DNA of 64,000 bases from Tritonibacter aquimaris (GTDB lineage: Bacteria; Pseudomonadota; Alphaproteobacteria; Rhodobacterales; Rhodobacteraceae). Every line of letters begins with the position of its first letter. The first letter of the stretch is position 1. The stretch covers positions 186,001 through 250,000 of the forward strand of contig NZ_WIXK01000002.1 of assembly GCF_009617595.1 (NCBI RefSeq), read 5' to 3'. This document shows, in pieces, positions 47,163-56,765 of this stretch. The position numbers and the translations under genes were made by a program. The notes beneath the pieces were generated by a model. It was not told the DNA's origin. It saw nothing but the letters and a program-made list of their open reading frames with translations, and did no database searches.

Positions 47163-47627
47163 TCAGGCTGCTTGAACAGACTGGTTTTCAGTCAGGATGG
47201 TAAACAGCGTGCTTGGGTCTGGGTTGGAACGCAGCTTGGTGCAGTAATTCTGTTCACGCAGGGTGCGCGAAACCAGTGCCAGCGCTTTCAAATGATCCAC
47301 GCCCGCGTTCTCTGGCGCAAAAAGCGCAAAGACAATATCCACAGGCTGCCGGTCAACCGCACCAAAATCCAGCGGTTTTTCCAAAACCATGAAGACACCA
47401 ACAACCTGATCAAGCCCGTCCAGGCGTGCGTGGGGCAGGGCGACGCCATGTCCCACACCGGTTGGGCCAAGGCCCTCACGTTCAAGGAGGGCCTCAACTG
47501 TTTTATCTGCAGGTAGATCGTAGACCGACTGGGCAATCTCCGCGATTTCCTGAAACAATCGCTTCTTGCTTGAAGCAGAGCTTATGACACGCACTGCTTC
47601 CTGCTGGAGGATCTTGGAAATCTGCAT
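47163..47627 (-). CDS. ptsN: Nitrogen PTS protein EIIA-Ntr
   Basis: The 154-residue IIA-type protein takes phosphate from NPr at the His in GVGHGVALPHARLDGL. It regulates potassium uptake, carbon and nitrogen balance and envelope synthesis in proteobacteria. It lies downstream of hpf as in many proteobacteria. It is convergent with the sulfotransferase gene, with five bases between the stops. Confidence 0.94.
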   Translation of the reverse strand: MQISKILQQEAVRVISSASSKKRLFQEIAEIAQSVYDLPADKTVEALLEREGLGPTGVGHGVALPHARLDGLDQVVGVFMVLEKPLDFGAVDRQPVDIVFALFAPENAGVDHLKALALVSRTLREQNYCTKLRSNPDPSTLFTILTENQSVQAA

Positions 47628-47670
47628 CGTTTTGCTCCGCTCGGGTGCCTCTAACGCCCGTTAGGGGTGT

Positions 47671-48234
47671 TTACGGGTCGATCCAACCGATGTTGCCGTC
47701 TTCGCGGCGGTACACAACGTTCAGACCGTCTTTGTTCTCGTTTCGAAATACAAGAACAGGAGATCCAGCAAGTTCCATTTGCATGACCGCTTCACCAACT
47801 GACAAGGATGGAATTTTTGTTTCCATCTCTGCAACAATGATCGGCTGCAAAGTATCTGGCTCTGCGTCCTGTTCATTTGATTCCGAAGCCAAGATATAGG
47901 ATGCGGCCCCCGAAAGTTCAACTGGCTCACTCCGCTCACGGTGGTGATCCTTCAAGCGACGCTTGTATCGGCGCAGCTGCTTTTCCATTTTCATATTGCA
48001 GCTGTCAAAAGCTGCATAAATATCAGTGGCATGCGCTTTGGCCTGCGCAGTAAGGCCGGTGGAGAGGTGTACGGTCGCCTCACAAACATATTCATGAGCC
48101 GATCGAGAAAAAACCACGGTCGCGTCGGTAGGTCGTTCAGCATATTTATTGACGACGCCGCCCAGTTCAGACTGAACGTGAAATTGCAGAGCTTCGCCAA
48201 TGTCGATCTGTTTTCCGCTGATTTTATAACGCAT
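47671..48234 (-). CDS. hpf: Ribosome hibernation promoting factor, long form
   Basis: The 187-residue long HPF forms 100S hibernating ribosomes. It has the S30AE domain (MRYKISGKQIDIGEALQFHV to about 100: YAERPTDATVVF, AHATDIYAAFDSCN) and a C-terminal dimerisation domain (about 130-187, GEAVMQMELAGSPVLVFRNE). ATG 48234 has AAGGAGAT directly upstream; a Met 14 codons earlier is not needed. Confidence 0.93.
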   Translation of the reverse strand: MRYKISGKQIDIGEALQFHVQSELGGVVNKYAERPTDATVVFSRSAHEYVCEATVHLSTGLTAQAKAHATDIYAAFDSCNMKMEKQLRRYKRRLKDHHRERSEPVELSGAASYILASESNEQDAEPDTLQPIIVAEMETKIPSLSVGEAVMQMELAGSPVLVFRNENKDGLNVVYRREDGNIGWIDP

Positions 48235-48402
48235 GGGATCTCCTTGCTCTTTGCGCGTCCGAACGGTCGGGTGCAATACACCCGAGTATTAAAGCCGTAT
48301 TCAGACAGGGAAGTATGGCGTGATGGATAGCAGCAGATCTGGGAGCCTTTGTATAAAGACTGCATCAGAGCTCGCTTGGGTTCGCATCTTTGCCATAAGA
48401 CA

Positions 48403-48431
48403 ATTCCATGACAGATGTGAGGGAGAGTCAA
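48403..48431 (-). promoter_or_regulatory. Candidate hpf promoter
   Basis: On the minus strand a -35 TTGACT (48431-48426) is 17 bases from TGGAAT (48408-48403). The 270-base gap between lptB and hpf holds no gene, so a separate hpf promoter is expected. It also contains a GGTG/CACC hairpin near the hpf start. Confidence 0.35.
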
Positions 48432-48506
48432 TGGCAAACCTAAAATTGCATCTAGCAATCGTGGTTCTTGCTGAATGGCTGCGTCGATTTGTCGGCTGCT
48501 TCGCGC

Positions 48507-49268
48507 TCAGGAGATGCGGAAATTATCACCCAGATAGACGCGGCGCACATTTTCGTTCTCAACTACGTCTTCTGGTGTACCGGACATCAGTACCTGCCCG
48601 TCGTGCAGGATGTATGCGCGATCCACGATCTCAAGCGTTTCGCGGACGTTGTGATCGGTGATGAGCACACCAATGCCGCGGTTTTTGAGATCCGATACCA
48701 GGTGACGAATGTCGCCGACGCTGATCGGATCAACCCCGGCAAAGGGTTCATCAAGCAGCAGATAATTAGGGTTCGCGGCCAGGCAACGGGCAATTTCCAC
48801 CCGGCGGCGTTCACCGCCCGAAAGCGCCAAAGCAGGGGCGCGGCGCAGGTGCTCAATCGAGAAATCTGATAGGAGTTCCTCAAGCCGTTCACGCCGTTTA
48901 TGGGTGTGTTTTTCCGAGATATCGAGCACAGCCATAATATTGTCTTCGACCGAGAGCCCCCGGAAGATCGACATCTCTTGCGGTAGATAGCCGATTCCCA
49001 TCCGAGCGCGCCGATACATCGGCAATGCCGTTACATTCTGCCCGTCAATGGTGACTGCGCCGGCTTCGGGGAAAACAAGCCCCGCGATAGAGTAAAACGT
49101 GGTGGTCTTGCCCGAGCCATTTGGCCCAAGCAACGCAACAACCTCTCCGCGATTGAGCGAAAGCGTCACATCCCGGATAACAACCCGGTTGCGGTAGGAT
49201 TTGCGCAGTTTTTCAATGCGCAGGCCAGAGCCGCCTTCGGTTACTGTAAGCTTGGGTTTGGCCATCAA
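48507..49268 (-). CDS. lptB: LPS export ABC transporter ATPase LptB
   Basis: LptB drives LPS extraction from the inner membrane with LptFG. The 253-residue ATPase has Walker [10 protein letters not shown], signature [13 protein letters not shown], Walker [13 protein letters not shown] and a C-terminal switch His. It overlaps lptA by four bases and lies downstream of lptC and lptA in one operon. LptF and LptG are elsewhere. Confidence 0.95.
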   Translation of the reverse strand: MMAKPKLTVTEGGSGLRIEKLRKSYRNRVVIRDVTLSLNRGEVVALLGPNGSGKTTTFYSIAGLVFPEAGAVTIDGQNVTALPMYRRARMGIGYLPQEMSIFRGLSVEDNIMAVLDISEKHTHKRRERLEELLSDFSIEHLRRAPALALSGGERRRVEIARCLAANPNYLLLDEPFAGVDPISVGDIRHLVSDLKNRGIGVLITDHNVRETLEIVDRAYILHDGQVLMSGTPEDVVENENVRRVYLGDNFRIS

Positions 49269-49774
49269 TTTCCGCTTGGGCTAAGTATTGTTTTGACCCG
49301 GCCTGCCATTTTGGCGGTGCCGCTGCGCAGGTCGACGATCAATTGGTTCGAGGTCAGTGTTGCATCGCCCTGGTTCAATAGAACATTGCCACGCATGACA
49401 ATCGTGCCACTATCGATATCATATTCAGCTTCATCTGCTTCGGCGGCGTCATTACCATTGACCAAAATAACGGCGCCTTTGGCATTCAAGCTCTTGATGC
49501 CGGTGCGTTGCGCATCGTCGCCTGTCTTGTAGACCACACGCACAAGTGCCGCAGACAGTCGCATTTCACCTTGAATGATAACCACGTCGCCGGTGAATTC
49601 AGCAGAGCCGTCGTTCTGGTTCACTTCGAGGTTCTCGGCGCTGACCTCAACCGGGGCACTTGGGTCAGTTTTGACCGAGCCAAATGCAATGGATCCCTGC
49701 GCGAGGCTTGCGCTTGGCAGGCTCGACATCATTGCAATCGCTGCAAGGGCAAAGGTGAAGGCGCGCATTCCCAT
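49265..49774 (-). CDS. lptA: LPS transport periplasmic protein LptA
   Basis: A 169-residue exported OstA-like protein. After a signal peptide (SLAQ) it has the beta-jellyroll repeats with [20 protein letters not shown], then [11 protein letters not shown] and [20 protein letters not shown]. It bridges LptC to LptD across the periplasm. The stop overlaps the lptB start, and lptC ends six bases upstream. Confidence 0.92.
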   Translation of the reverse strand: MGMRAFTFALAAIAMMSSLPSASLAQGSIAFGSVKTDPSAPVEVSAENLEVNQNDGSAEFTGDVVIIQGEMRLSAALVRVVYKTGDDAQRTGIKSLNAKGAVILVNGNDAAEADEAEYDIDSGTIVMRGNVLLNQGDATLTSNQLIVDLRSGTAKMAGRVKTILSPSGN

Positions 49775-49780
49775 AGTGGC

Positions 49781-50380
49781 TTATCTTTCCGGTTGCTTGG
49801 GGTCGTATACCAACTTCACCCCTTTGTTGAATAGTATATGGACCGATTTTCCTTGCGACTTCGTGTGTATTTGCATGGCTCCGGCGCTCAGCGTGCCAAT
49901 TATTCCCGTTGCAGTGATGGGAGTTGGAGAAACGGCGAATATTTCGTCAAGATGCGCATCAAGCTGTTCCGTTTCAACCCTTGTGCCATCATAGGTCTGG
50001 ATCAGAACGTCTCCGGAAAAATGTGCGATTTGTTTTGCTATCTCCAGCGACCCCAGATCGGACCTGAGAGAAATTTTCCCACCTTTGGACAGGCGCATCA
50101 CAGCATATAACCCTTCGGATGTGCCCTCGTTGGTGGCGGCATCTCGTCGAATGTTTTGGGCGCTGACCAGAATTTCGTCACCCGCTTCGGTGCTGCCTGC
50201 AAAAAACGGCGCGGTGATCTGCTGTCCGCGCATGCGTTCTTCGATTTCGGTTTGCGCAAAGGGGATGGCGGCTTCTTGGTCGCTGCCGCGCGAGATCAAG
50301 AAGATGATCGACAAGAGTGCCAAAGCCGCCAACGGCAGGATGACTTTGAGCAGAGCAACAATGCGCGAATAACGATCCAT
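49781..50380 (-). CDS. lptC: LPS export protein LptC
   Basis: A 199-residue protein with one N-terminal transmembrane segment (VILPLAALALLSIIFLI) and a periplasmic OstA-like beta domain (about 70-185). It holds LptA on the LptBFG complex. Divergent sequence is usual for LptC; the assignment rests on size, topology and position before lptA and lptB. The gene begins 21 bases after the RNase D stop. Confidence 0.87.
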   Translation of the reverse strand: MDRYSRIVALLKVILPLAALALLSIIFLISRGSDQEAAIPFAQTEIEERMRGQQITAPFFAGSTEAGDEILVSAQNIRRDAATNEGTSEGLYAVMRLSKGGKISLRSDLGSLEIAKQIAHFSGDVLIQTYDGTRVETEQLDAHLDEIFAVSPTPITATGIIGTLSAGAMQIHTKSQGKSVHILFNKGVKLVYDPKQPER

Positions 50381-50401
50381 GTGGTTTACTGTATTTGATC
50401 C

Positions 50402-51016
50402 TTAGGAATGCGAGAATATATCAACATCTGGCCAGCCTTCCAGATCGAGCCTGGCACGGGTCGGCAGGAAATCAAAACATGATTGGGCTAGATCCAGCCG
50501 ATCTTCACGCTCGAGGCGCTCGTTCAGTTCGTTTCGTAATGCGTGCAGGTGCAAGACATCGGATGCCGCATAATCGAGCTGAGCCGTTGTCAGTTTGTCA
50601 GCTCCCCAATAGCTCATCTGTTGTTGTTTGGAGATATCGATCCCAAGCAGCTCTTGCGTCAGGTTTTTTAGGCCATGGCGATCAGTATAGGTGCGAACCA
50701 TGCGGCTGGCGATTTTTGTGCAATAGACCGGCGCGGCTAAACTGCCGAACGCGTTTAGCAGTGCCGCAATATCAAAACGCCCGTAGTGGAACAGTTTCAA
50801 CACATTGCGGTCTTCTAGAAGGCCCTGAAGGTTCGGCGCTTTGCGCTGACCTTTTGAAATCTGAACGATATGAGCATTCCCGTCACCGCTGGACAGTTGC
50901 ACCACGCATAGCCTGTCGCGATGCGGGTTGAGGCCCATTGTCTCGCAGTCGATGGCAACGGTGTGACCAAGATCCAGACCATCCGGCAAATCGCCACTAT
51001 AAAGATGGTTTGCCAT
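50402..51016 (-). CDS. rnd: Ribonuclease D (short form)
   Basis: A 204-residue DEDDy 3'-5' exoribonuclease. The three exonuclease motifs are visible: VAIDCETMGLN, LFHYGRFDIAAL and LDYAASDVLHLH with the Tyr. It lacks the HRDC domains of the E. coli enzyme, as is usual for this alphaproteobacterial form. It probably processes tRNA or other stable RNA. It heads the minus-strand rnd-lptCAB run. Confidence 0.92.
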   Translation of the reverse strand: MANHLYSGDLPDGLDLGHTVAIDCETMGLNPHRDRLCVVQLSSGDGNAHIVQISKGQRKAPNLQGLLEDRNVLKLFHYGRFDIAALLNAFGSLAAPVYCTKIASRMVRTYTDRHGLKNLTQELLGIDISKQQQMSYWGADKLTTAQLDYAASDVLHLHALRNELNERLEREDRLDLAQSCFDFLPTRARLDLEGWPDVDIFSHS

Positions 51017-51292
51017 CAGAGGTTTCCTTTAGATTGCTGAGCAGTGCTCCTGAAATAAGCGTGATCTTATAAGAACTCAATGTGCGCCGTGCTGATGTAT
51101 TGCGGGGGTAAATTAGAGATTTGGCGCGGCGACCGGTGGTTTGGCTGGAACTTGCCCGGGGACAAGCTATGAGATCGGACGCAATCAGATGTCTTTCCTT
51201 GCTGGCGCGGACAGGAATATCATCCGGTTACAGGGCCTTCATGTGTTCCGATGATATAGTGCACGACACGATGGACGTCCGGAGAGCTTTTT
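51017..51292. other. 276-base divergent intergenic region between rnd and the AraC-type gene
   Basis: No gene is credible here. It should hold the promoters for rnd and the regulator. A -10-like TATAGT lies near 51256 but lacks a good -35 at proper spacing. The sequence is more AT-rich than the neighbouring core genes. Confidence 0.35.
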
Positions 51293-51610
51293 ATGTCAGT
51301 GAATTTGTTTGGGTTAATTGTAGTGGTTTTGCAGCTGGGGGTCGCGGTGTTCTGCGCCAATTTGCTGTTGTTGAGTCGAAATCAGCTAAGCCTCTTTTTG
51401 CCGCTTGCACTGTTTTTTGTGGCCCAAACGTTTGTCAGTATCACGGATGTTTTCTTTGTGCTCAATGATACCGAAAACCAGACCCGGATGCAGCTTGCGT
51501 GGCTTGGGGTGGCGGTGGTCGCAGCGTTTAGCCAGCCCTATCTGTTCTGGCATTGGTTTCGATTACGACCTTGCCAAGCGTATTCTTTGAGGCACCAGGC
51601 GCAGCTTTAG
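51293..51610 (+). CDS. N-terminal membrane part of a frameshifted AraC-type regulator
   Basis: A 105-codon frame with a strong ribosome binding site (GGAGAG before ATG 51293). It encodes three hydrophobic segments (LFGLIVVVLQLGVAVFCANL, LPLALFFVAQTFVSITDVFF, QLAWLGVAVVAAFSQPYLFW), as in membrane-bound AraC-family regulators. It then runs into non-conserved residues and a stop, while the matching continuation is in the next frame from 51553. Probably one gene broken by a one-base change; see the following entry. Confidence 0.6.
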   Translation: MSVNLFGLIVVVLQLGVAVFCANLLLLSRNQLSLFLPLALFFVAQTFVSITDVFFVLNDTENQTRMQLAWLGVAVVAAFSQPYLFWHWFRLRPCQAYSLRHQAQL

Positions 51611-52392
51611 AAACGCTGAGCTTCATGCAGCTACTGCCGTTTTGGTTTTTACAGAGTATCGATTTGTCGTTCCAATTTGTGGTTGCTGTCTACCTCTGGC
51701 TGATCATCAATCAATTGAAATCATATACCAATCGGCTGAAGGATCTGTTCGCAACAACCGAAGACCGAGAGCTGTTATGGGTCTGGTGGATCGCGCTAGT
51801 GATTGGTGTCTATCTCGTGTTGAGCATGGCTGAAGTGATTGCAACATTTGCTGGCTTTGACGGAAGCATTCACCCAATTTTTGAAAGCGAGCATCCCGAC
51901 AATCTGATCAGTCTCGCAATTACTTGGGTAATCGCCCTGTGGGGGTTGCGGCAGCAACCCGGGTTAAAACGAACACAGCCGAGCCTTGATGTCATTGTGG
52001 AGCAGGATACCGGGCCAAAATACGAGCGCTCCGCTTTGACCGAAGAGCATGCCCGTAAAATCGCCTCCAAAATTGAACGTGCTATGGTCAATGATCTGAT
52101 CTATCGAGACCCAAATCTATCACTTTGGGATCTGGCAAAGCATATCGGTGTGACCTCGGCCTATGTTTCCCAGACACTCAATACGACGCTAAACTCGAAT
52201 TTTTTCGACTATATCAACAGTTGGCGGGTGCGAGACGCGGTTGAGCAGCTGCGCAACTCGGATGAGACGATTTTGGTGATCACCTATGATGTTGGCTTCA
52301 ATTCCCGATCTTCCTTCTACAAGGCGTTCAAACGGGAAATGGGAACAACACCTTCTGAGATACGTGCTGAACAGCGTCGGCAGGCGCAGTGA
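51553..52392 (+). pseudogene. Membrane AraC-type transcriptional regulator, 3' part after a frameshift
   Basis: A 279-codon frame. It continues the membrane domain (FMQLLPFWFLQSIDLSFQ, LWVWWIALVIGVYLVLSMAE) and ends in an AraC-type DNA-binding domain: LSLWDLAKHIGVTSAYVSQT, then NSNFFDYINSWRVRDAV and VGFNSRSSFYKAFKREMG. There is no ribosome binding site at the 5' end (TTG at 51553 or ATG at 51625). Both pieces together give a regulator of about 365 residues. So the gene seems broken by the loss of one base between 51532 and 51610, unless the base is a sequencing error. It is next to an RND pump operon, convergent with it, which it may have regulated. Confidence 0.7.
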
Positions 52393-52399
52393 TACGGCT

Positions 52400-55300
52400 C
52401 TAAATATGGCTATTCCTGCGTCTGAGGCGTTTGGGAAACCTCAGTCCACGTTCACTCAGAACGAGCATGGCGGGTGTGGCAATCAAAGTGAGCGGTGTTG
52501 CAACAATGAGCCCGCCTACAATGGAGGCGGATAATTCGGTCCACCATTGCGTCGATGGGGCGCCTATTTCGATGATGCCCGAGATGAGATCAAAGCTTGC
52601 ACCAAACACCATTGGCAACAGTCCGAGAATTGTTGTCAAAGTGGTGAGCAATATTGCACGCAGCCGCAGAACGCCTGATCGGAGCGCGGCTTCTTTTGGA
52701 CAGCACCCCTGTCGGCGCTGGGCGTTGTAAGTATCGATCAAGACGATATTGGTGTTCACGATGATGCCAGCAAGTGAGATCATCCCAATCCCCCCCATGA
52801 CAATGCCAAACGGCTGCCCCAGCACAAGCTGCCCCAGCAAGACACCAGCGCTGGAAAAGGCAATTGCGGACATTACGATGAAAGTTTGGCGAAAACGATT
52901 GAACTGGGCCAGAAGCACAAGGAACATGAGAAAAACCGCCAGAGCAAAAGAACCGACAAGAAAGCTCTCGGTCTCATCCTGCTCTTCAGCATCGCCAGCA
53001 AAATTCCAGCTTACGCCTTGTGGTAAAGGAAGCTGGTTGAGTGCCGCGCGCAATCGTTTGGTTTGTTCTTCAACCGACGCGCCAATGCCAACATTTGCAG
53101 TAATCACTTCGGTGCGGTGTTGGTTCAGGCGTCGTATGCGGGCCTGACGCGGCGCGTGCTCAAACTCTAGAAAATGAGCAAGGCTGGTTTTGCCGTCAGT
53201 CGTTGGAAGGGTCAGGTTCTGAAGCGTGTCGAGGTTTCTGTCTTCAAGCGGCGCGCGCAGCCGGATATCGAGCGCGTGGTGGCTGTCTTCGGGGGTGTAG
53301 CTGCCAAGCATGATCCCGCGCGTCAAAAATTGAACGGCCTGGCCCAGTAATCTGGCATCTGCACCAGATTGCGCCGCTTTTATGTGATCCACGGCAAGCT
53401 GCCATTTCAGACCGGGGGCGTGGCGAGTGTCGGAAACATCCTCAAAGCGGCCCAGATCCATCATGGTTTGGCGTATCATGGCTATCGCCCGGTCTGCAGT
53501 TTCAGGGCTTTTTGCATTCACATGTATTTCGATTGGTTTGCCTGAAACCGGGCTTTCGTCGTCGGTCTCGATTGCAATTTCAATGCCGTGCAAATCGCGC
53601 AGATGGTGGCGAATTTCCTGCTTCAAGATTTCCGCAGGGCGTCTTTGGTTCCAGGGTACGAGTTCAATTTGAATGGAGCCAATAATGTCGCTGCCATCGC
53701 TCTCGTCTATTTGCGATTCTGAGTATACCGTTTTGATTTCAGGACGTTTCAGAAGGCGCTTTTCGACGGTGTGGATGATTTTGTCTCTACTATCGAGGGA
53801 ATAGCTATCCGACGAGCGCAGCTGAACCTGCGCAAACTGCGGTTCAATGACCGGAAACAGGGAGGATCCTTGATTGAAGCGCGCATAGAGGCCGAGCGTC
53901 AGTAACAAGGCCGAAACAGAAAGAAGCACAATTGTGCCAGGGTAGTTTAGGGAGCTGGACAACATTCGTGCATAGACACCAGTTGCGCCTCGGCACTGTT
54001 TGGGATCTCCATGTTCTGCCTCAAACAAGACCGATTTCTGAACCGCACTGCGTGGCGCGCGTTGTCCAATGATGCTGCCCAGAACCGGTATGAAGATCAG
54101 CGCCATCATTAAAGATACACCCAGTACCAAAATGACGGTGATTGGCAGGAACTTCATGAATTCTCCTATCGTTCCGCGCCAGAATAATAGGGGGAGAAAA
54201 ACACAGAGCGTTGTTGCGGTAGATGAAAACAGCGGCCAAGCCATGTTTTTTGCAGCCGCGCGGAAGGCCTCATATGGTCTCACGTTTTGCTGCATGTGCC
54301 GGTCGGCCTGCTCGGTGGTGACAATGGCTCCGTCAACAAGGAGCCCGACAACAAGTATCAGCGAGAATAGAACAACAATATTGAGCGTGTAGCCAAGCAT
54401 CCAAAGGAGCCCGACGCCACCAAGAAAGCTTCCGGGAATGGAGAGGCAAACCAACAGGCTGCACCGCAGCCCAAGCGCGTATAGCGCTGCGATCAAAACA
54501 AGGACAATCGCCGTAATGATGTTGGCTTCAAGGTCGCTGACAACGGTTTGGATTTCCTGACTCTCATCAAAAAGATAATCGACGCGTGTGTTTGCGGGCC
54601 AATCAGCGCGCGCGTTCTCGACAACCGCTTTTATGGAGCGCACTGTCGAAAGGATGTTTGCGCCCCCGCGTTTGCTGATTTCAATCGCCACAGCAGGTTG
54701 ACGGTTTAGCCGTGAATATCCCGTGGCACGCAGGAAGCTGCGGCGCAACGCGGCGATATCCGAAAGGGCTATGACATGCCGATCGCGCACAAGAACTGGC
54801 GATTGCATAAGAGTTGTGAGGTGGTTTTTCGAGACGTCTAACCCAACCTCTACTTCGGTACGCGTACCACCAATGCTTCCGGAGATTTGGGGAACTCTTT
54901 GTCGATCCAGCTGATTGATCAAGTGATCAAAGCTCAAATCATAGGCGTTTAATGTGTCAGGTGAGACGACCACCTCAAACAGCTCTTCGCGCCGGCCGGA
55001 GATATCCGCAGCCAGCACCCCGGGTAGTTTGGTGACACCTTCGCTAAGCTCTGTTGCAAGTGCGCCAAGCGTTTGTTCGGGCAATGGTCCGGATAGCACA
55101 ACCGTGAGAATGGGGAACAGCTCGGTGTTGATGGCGACTGCGACGGGCGATGTCGTGCCTTTGGGTAGCTCCGATTGCAGCGTGGCCAAACGGCTGCGCA
55201 CATTGTCTAAGGCCACATCTGTATTGGTTCCGGATAAAAACTCTAAGATGAGGCTTGCAGAACCGCGGGCAGCGATACCTTCCATCTTTTTCAGGTTCTT

Positions 55301-55525
55301 CAGGTTGCTGAGGTTTGTTTCGAATTTTTTAAGCAGAAGTTTCTCGGTGTCTTCGGCCGATGCTCCCTCCAGTTCGGCAACCACGTATATTGCTGGAATT
55401 GGGATGGCTGGTGAACTCTCGCGAGCGATCTGCCGGTAGGCGTTGGTTCCCAGCAGTATTATCATGCAAAAGAAAAGCAGCACCAAACGTGGCCGCGCGA
55501 ATGCGGCATCTATCAGCTTGTTCAT
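52400..55525 (-). CDS. RND-family efflux pump permease
   Basis: A 1041-residue inner membrane transporter of the AcrB/HAE1 type with two repeats of six helices and two large periplasmic loops. The TM4 region reads LVVGLLVDGAIVTTEQ: the Asp pair of AcrB (DD) is reduced to one Asp followed by Gly, so proton coupling may differ. The C-terminal half carries AGIIVNTNIVLIDTYNAQRR. It is seven bases after its adaptor gene. Substrate range is unknown; it may export drugs, metals or lipophilic compounds. Confidence 0.9.
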   Translation of the reverse strand: MNKLIDAAFARPRLVLLFFCMIILLGTNAYRQIARESSPAIPIPAIYVVAELEGASAEDTEKLLLKKFETNLSNLKNLKKMEGIAARGSASLILEFLSGTNTDVALDNVRSRLATLQSELPKGTTSPVAVAINTELFPILTVVLSGPLPEQTLGALATELSEGVTKLPGVLAADISGRREELFEVVVSPDTLNAYDLSFDHLINQLDRQRVPQISGSIGGTRTEVEVGLDVSKNHLTTLMQSPVLVRDRHVIALSDIAALRRSFLRATGYSRLNRQPAVAIEISKRGGANILSTVRSIKAVVENARADWPANTRVDYLFDESQEIQTVVSDLEANIITAIVLVLIAALYALGLRCSLLVCLSIPGSFLGGVGLLWMLGYTLNIVVLFSLILVVGLLVDGAIVTTEQADRHMQQNVRPYEAFRAAAKNMAWPLFSSTATTLCVFLPLLFWRGTIGEFMKFLPITVILVLGVSLMMALIFIPVLGSIIGQRAPRSAVQKSVLFEAEHGDPKQCRGATGVYARMLSSSLNYPGTIVLLSVSALLLTLGLYARFNQGSSLFPVIEPQFAQVQLRSSDSYSLDSRDKIIHTVEKRLLKRPEIKTVYSESQIDESDGSDIIGSIQIELVPWNQRRPAEILKQEIRHHLRDLHGIEIAIETDDESPVSGKPIEIHVNAKSPETADRAIAMIRQTMMDLGRFEDVSDTRHAPGLKWQLAVDHIKAAQSGADARLLGQAVQFLTRGIMLGSYTPEDSHHALDIRLRAPLEDRNLDTLQNLTLPTTDGKTSLAHFLEFEHAPRQARIRRLNQHRTEVITANVGIGASVEEQTKRLRAALNQLPLPQGVSWNFAGDAEEQDETESFLVGSFALAVFLMFLVLLAQFNRFRQTFIVMSAIAFSSAGVLLGQLVLGQPFGIVMGGIGMISLAGIIVNTNIVLIDTYNAQRRQGCCPKEAALRSGVLRLRAILLTTLTTILGLLPMVFGASFDLISGIIEIGAPSTQWWTELSASIVGGLIVATPLTLIATPAMLVLSERGLRFPKRLRRRNSHI

Positions 55526-55532
55526 TTTGGGA

Positions 55533-56765
55533 TCACTTGGTCCTGCCCGCGAGGATGGTATCTGTATTCGGGGTGATCAGATCACCATCACTGACCATGC
55601 CGCGTCCTGATGTGAGGTATTGGATTTCTTCTGGCAGCCCGCTCAGCCATAGGCCTGATTGTTCGGTTTTGATGATGGTGACGGGGTGGAACCGAACATG
55701 GTTTTCTGGGCCGACGATCTTGAGCCCAATCGCGCCCGCATCGCTGAGTGATAAGAATTCTGGCTTGATAAAATGCGCCCGCGATTGAGTGGCCGGGACA
55801 ACAACGTTGGCATCGATCCCAACTGGAATATTGGCGCGTTGATTGGCAATGCGAATATCTGCGCGAAATTTGCGTGTTCCGGGGTCAGCGACGTTGGCAA
55901 GAAAGACAATTTCGCCAGTAAGGCTAGGGCCTGAGCTAAAGTGGATGTCCGCACTCATCCCATTGCGCAGATACTGACGTAGATCTTGCGGGACTTGTAC
56001 CGGGATCAGCACCGAAGACAGGTCAGTGATTTGTAAAATCCGTGTGCCCTGCTGAAGCGTTTCGCCTTTCACCACATCCATCGTTTCTAACCGTCCGCCA
56101 AAGGGCGCGCGAACGCTATGCCGTTTCAGATTTTCTAGCGCCTGTTTCTGGTTTGCTGTGGCCGCCATATGGTTTGCACGTGCCTTGCTGACACGCAGCG
56201 CCGTGGCGGTATCTTTTTGGTGCAAAGCTTCGGCGATATTGAGCTCCAGCTTTGCCTGTGCGGTTTCTGCGCGCAGTTTTGCCAGTTCCGAAACGATTTG
56301 GCTGGCGTCGAATTTAGCGATCAGATCGCCTTCCTCCACATAGGCGCCTTTGGTCACAAGTAATTGGTTGATGGTCCCGGAAATCGGCGCGGTCAGTTCG
56401 ATGGTCTGGAGCGGTTGTGTGGTGCCTCGACCCTCAAATACATGCCAAACCTCTTCGGCAGTGGATGGAAGGGTCGAGACCTCAACAGAGGGTAGTGTGT
56501 TGGAGTGGTCCGCTTCGTGTGGCCGAGATTGGGTCTCGCTGATCATGCCGATCAGCATCCAAAACGCGAGCAGAACACAGGCAACGATAGCAGAAAACGG
56601 GGCAAAGCGGTGCACCGGATCATCGTTAAACAAGCGTGCGCGGCGCAAGTTGGGGGTCTCAGCGCCGACACAATCATGCGTATTCTCATCTCCCTCGCGT
56701 ACCCTGGTTTGTAGCACCACGGGTCCGCGATCGATGCGTTGATCTGTGTCGGGTCTGGCTGTCAT
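55533..56765 (-). CDS. RND efflux adaptor (membrane fusion protein)
   Basis: A 410-residue periplasmic adaptor. A long N-terminal cytosolic stretch is followed by a membrane anchor (FSAIVACVLLAFWMLIGMI), then a lipoyl half TIELTAPISGTINQLLVTKG, a coiled-coil hairpin (about 160-215, rich in Ala/Leu/Glu), VRAPFGGRLETMDVVKGE and a beta-barrel part. It couples the RND pump to an outer membrane channel that is not encoded here. It overlaps the start of its neighbour by four bases. Confidence 0.9.
   Translation of the reverse strand: MTARPDTDQRIDRGPVVLQTRVREGDENTHDCVGAETPNLRRARLFNDDPVHRFAPFSAIVACVLLAFWMLIGMISETQSRPHEADHSNTLPSVEVSTLPSTAEEVWHVFEGRGTTQPLQTIELTAPISGTINQLLVTKGAYVEEGDLIAKFDASQIVSELAKLRAETAQAKLELNIAEALHQKDTATALRVSKARANHMAATANQKQALENLKRHSVRAPFGGRLETMDVVKGETLQQGTRILQITDLSSVLIPVQVPQDLRQYLRNGMSADIHFSSGPSLTGEIVFLANVADPGTRKFRADIRIANQRANIPVGIDANVVVPATQSRAHFIKPEFLSLSDAGAIGLKIVGPENHVRFHPVTIIKTEQSGLWLSGLPEEIQYLTSGRGMVSDGDLITPNTDTILAGRTK

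Noticed and set aside
48426-48460. Possible sigma-54 promoter (TGGCA...TTGC) upstream of hpf
   Set aside because: The spacing between the GG and GC boxes is too long and it is on the strand opposite hpf.
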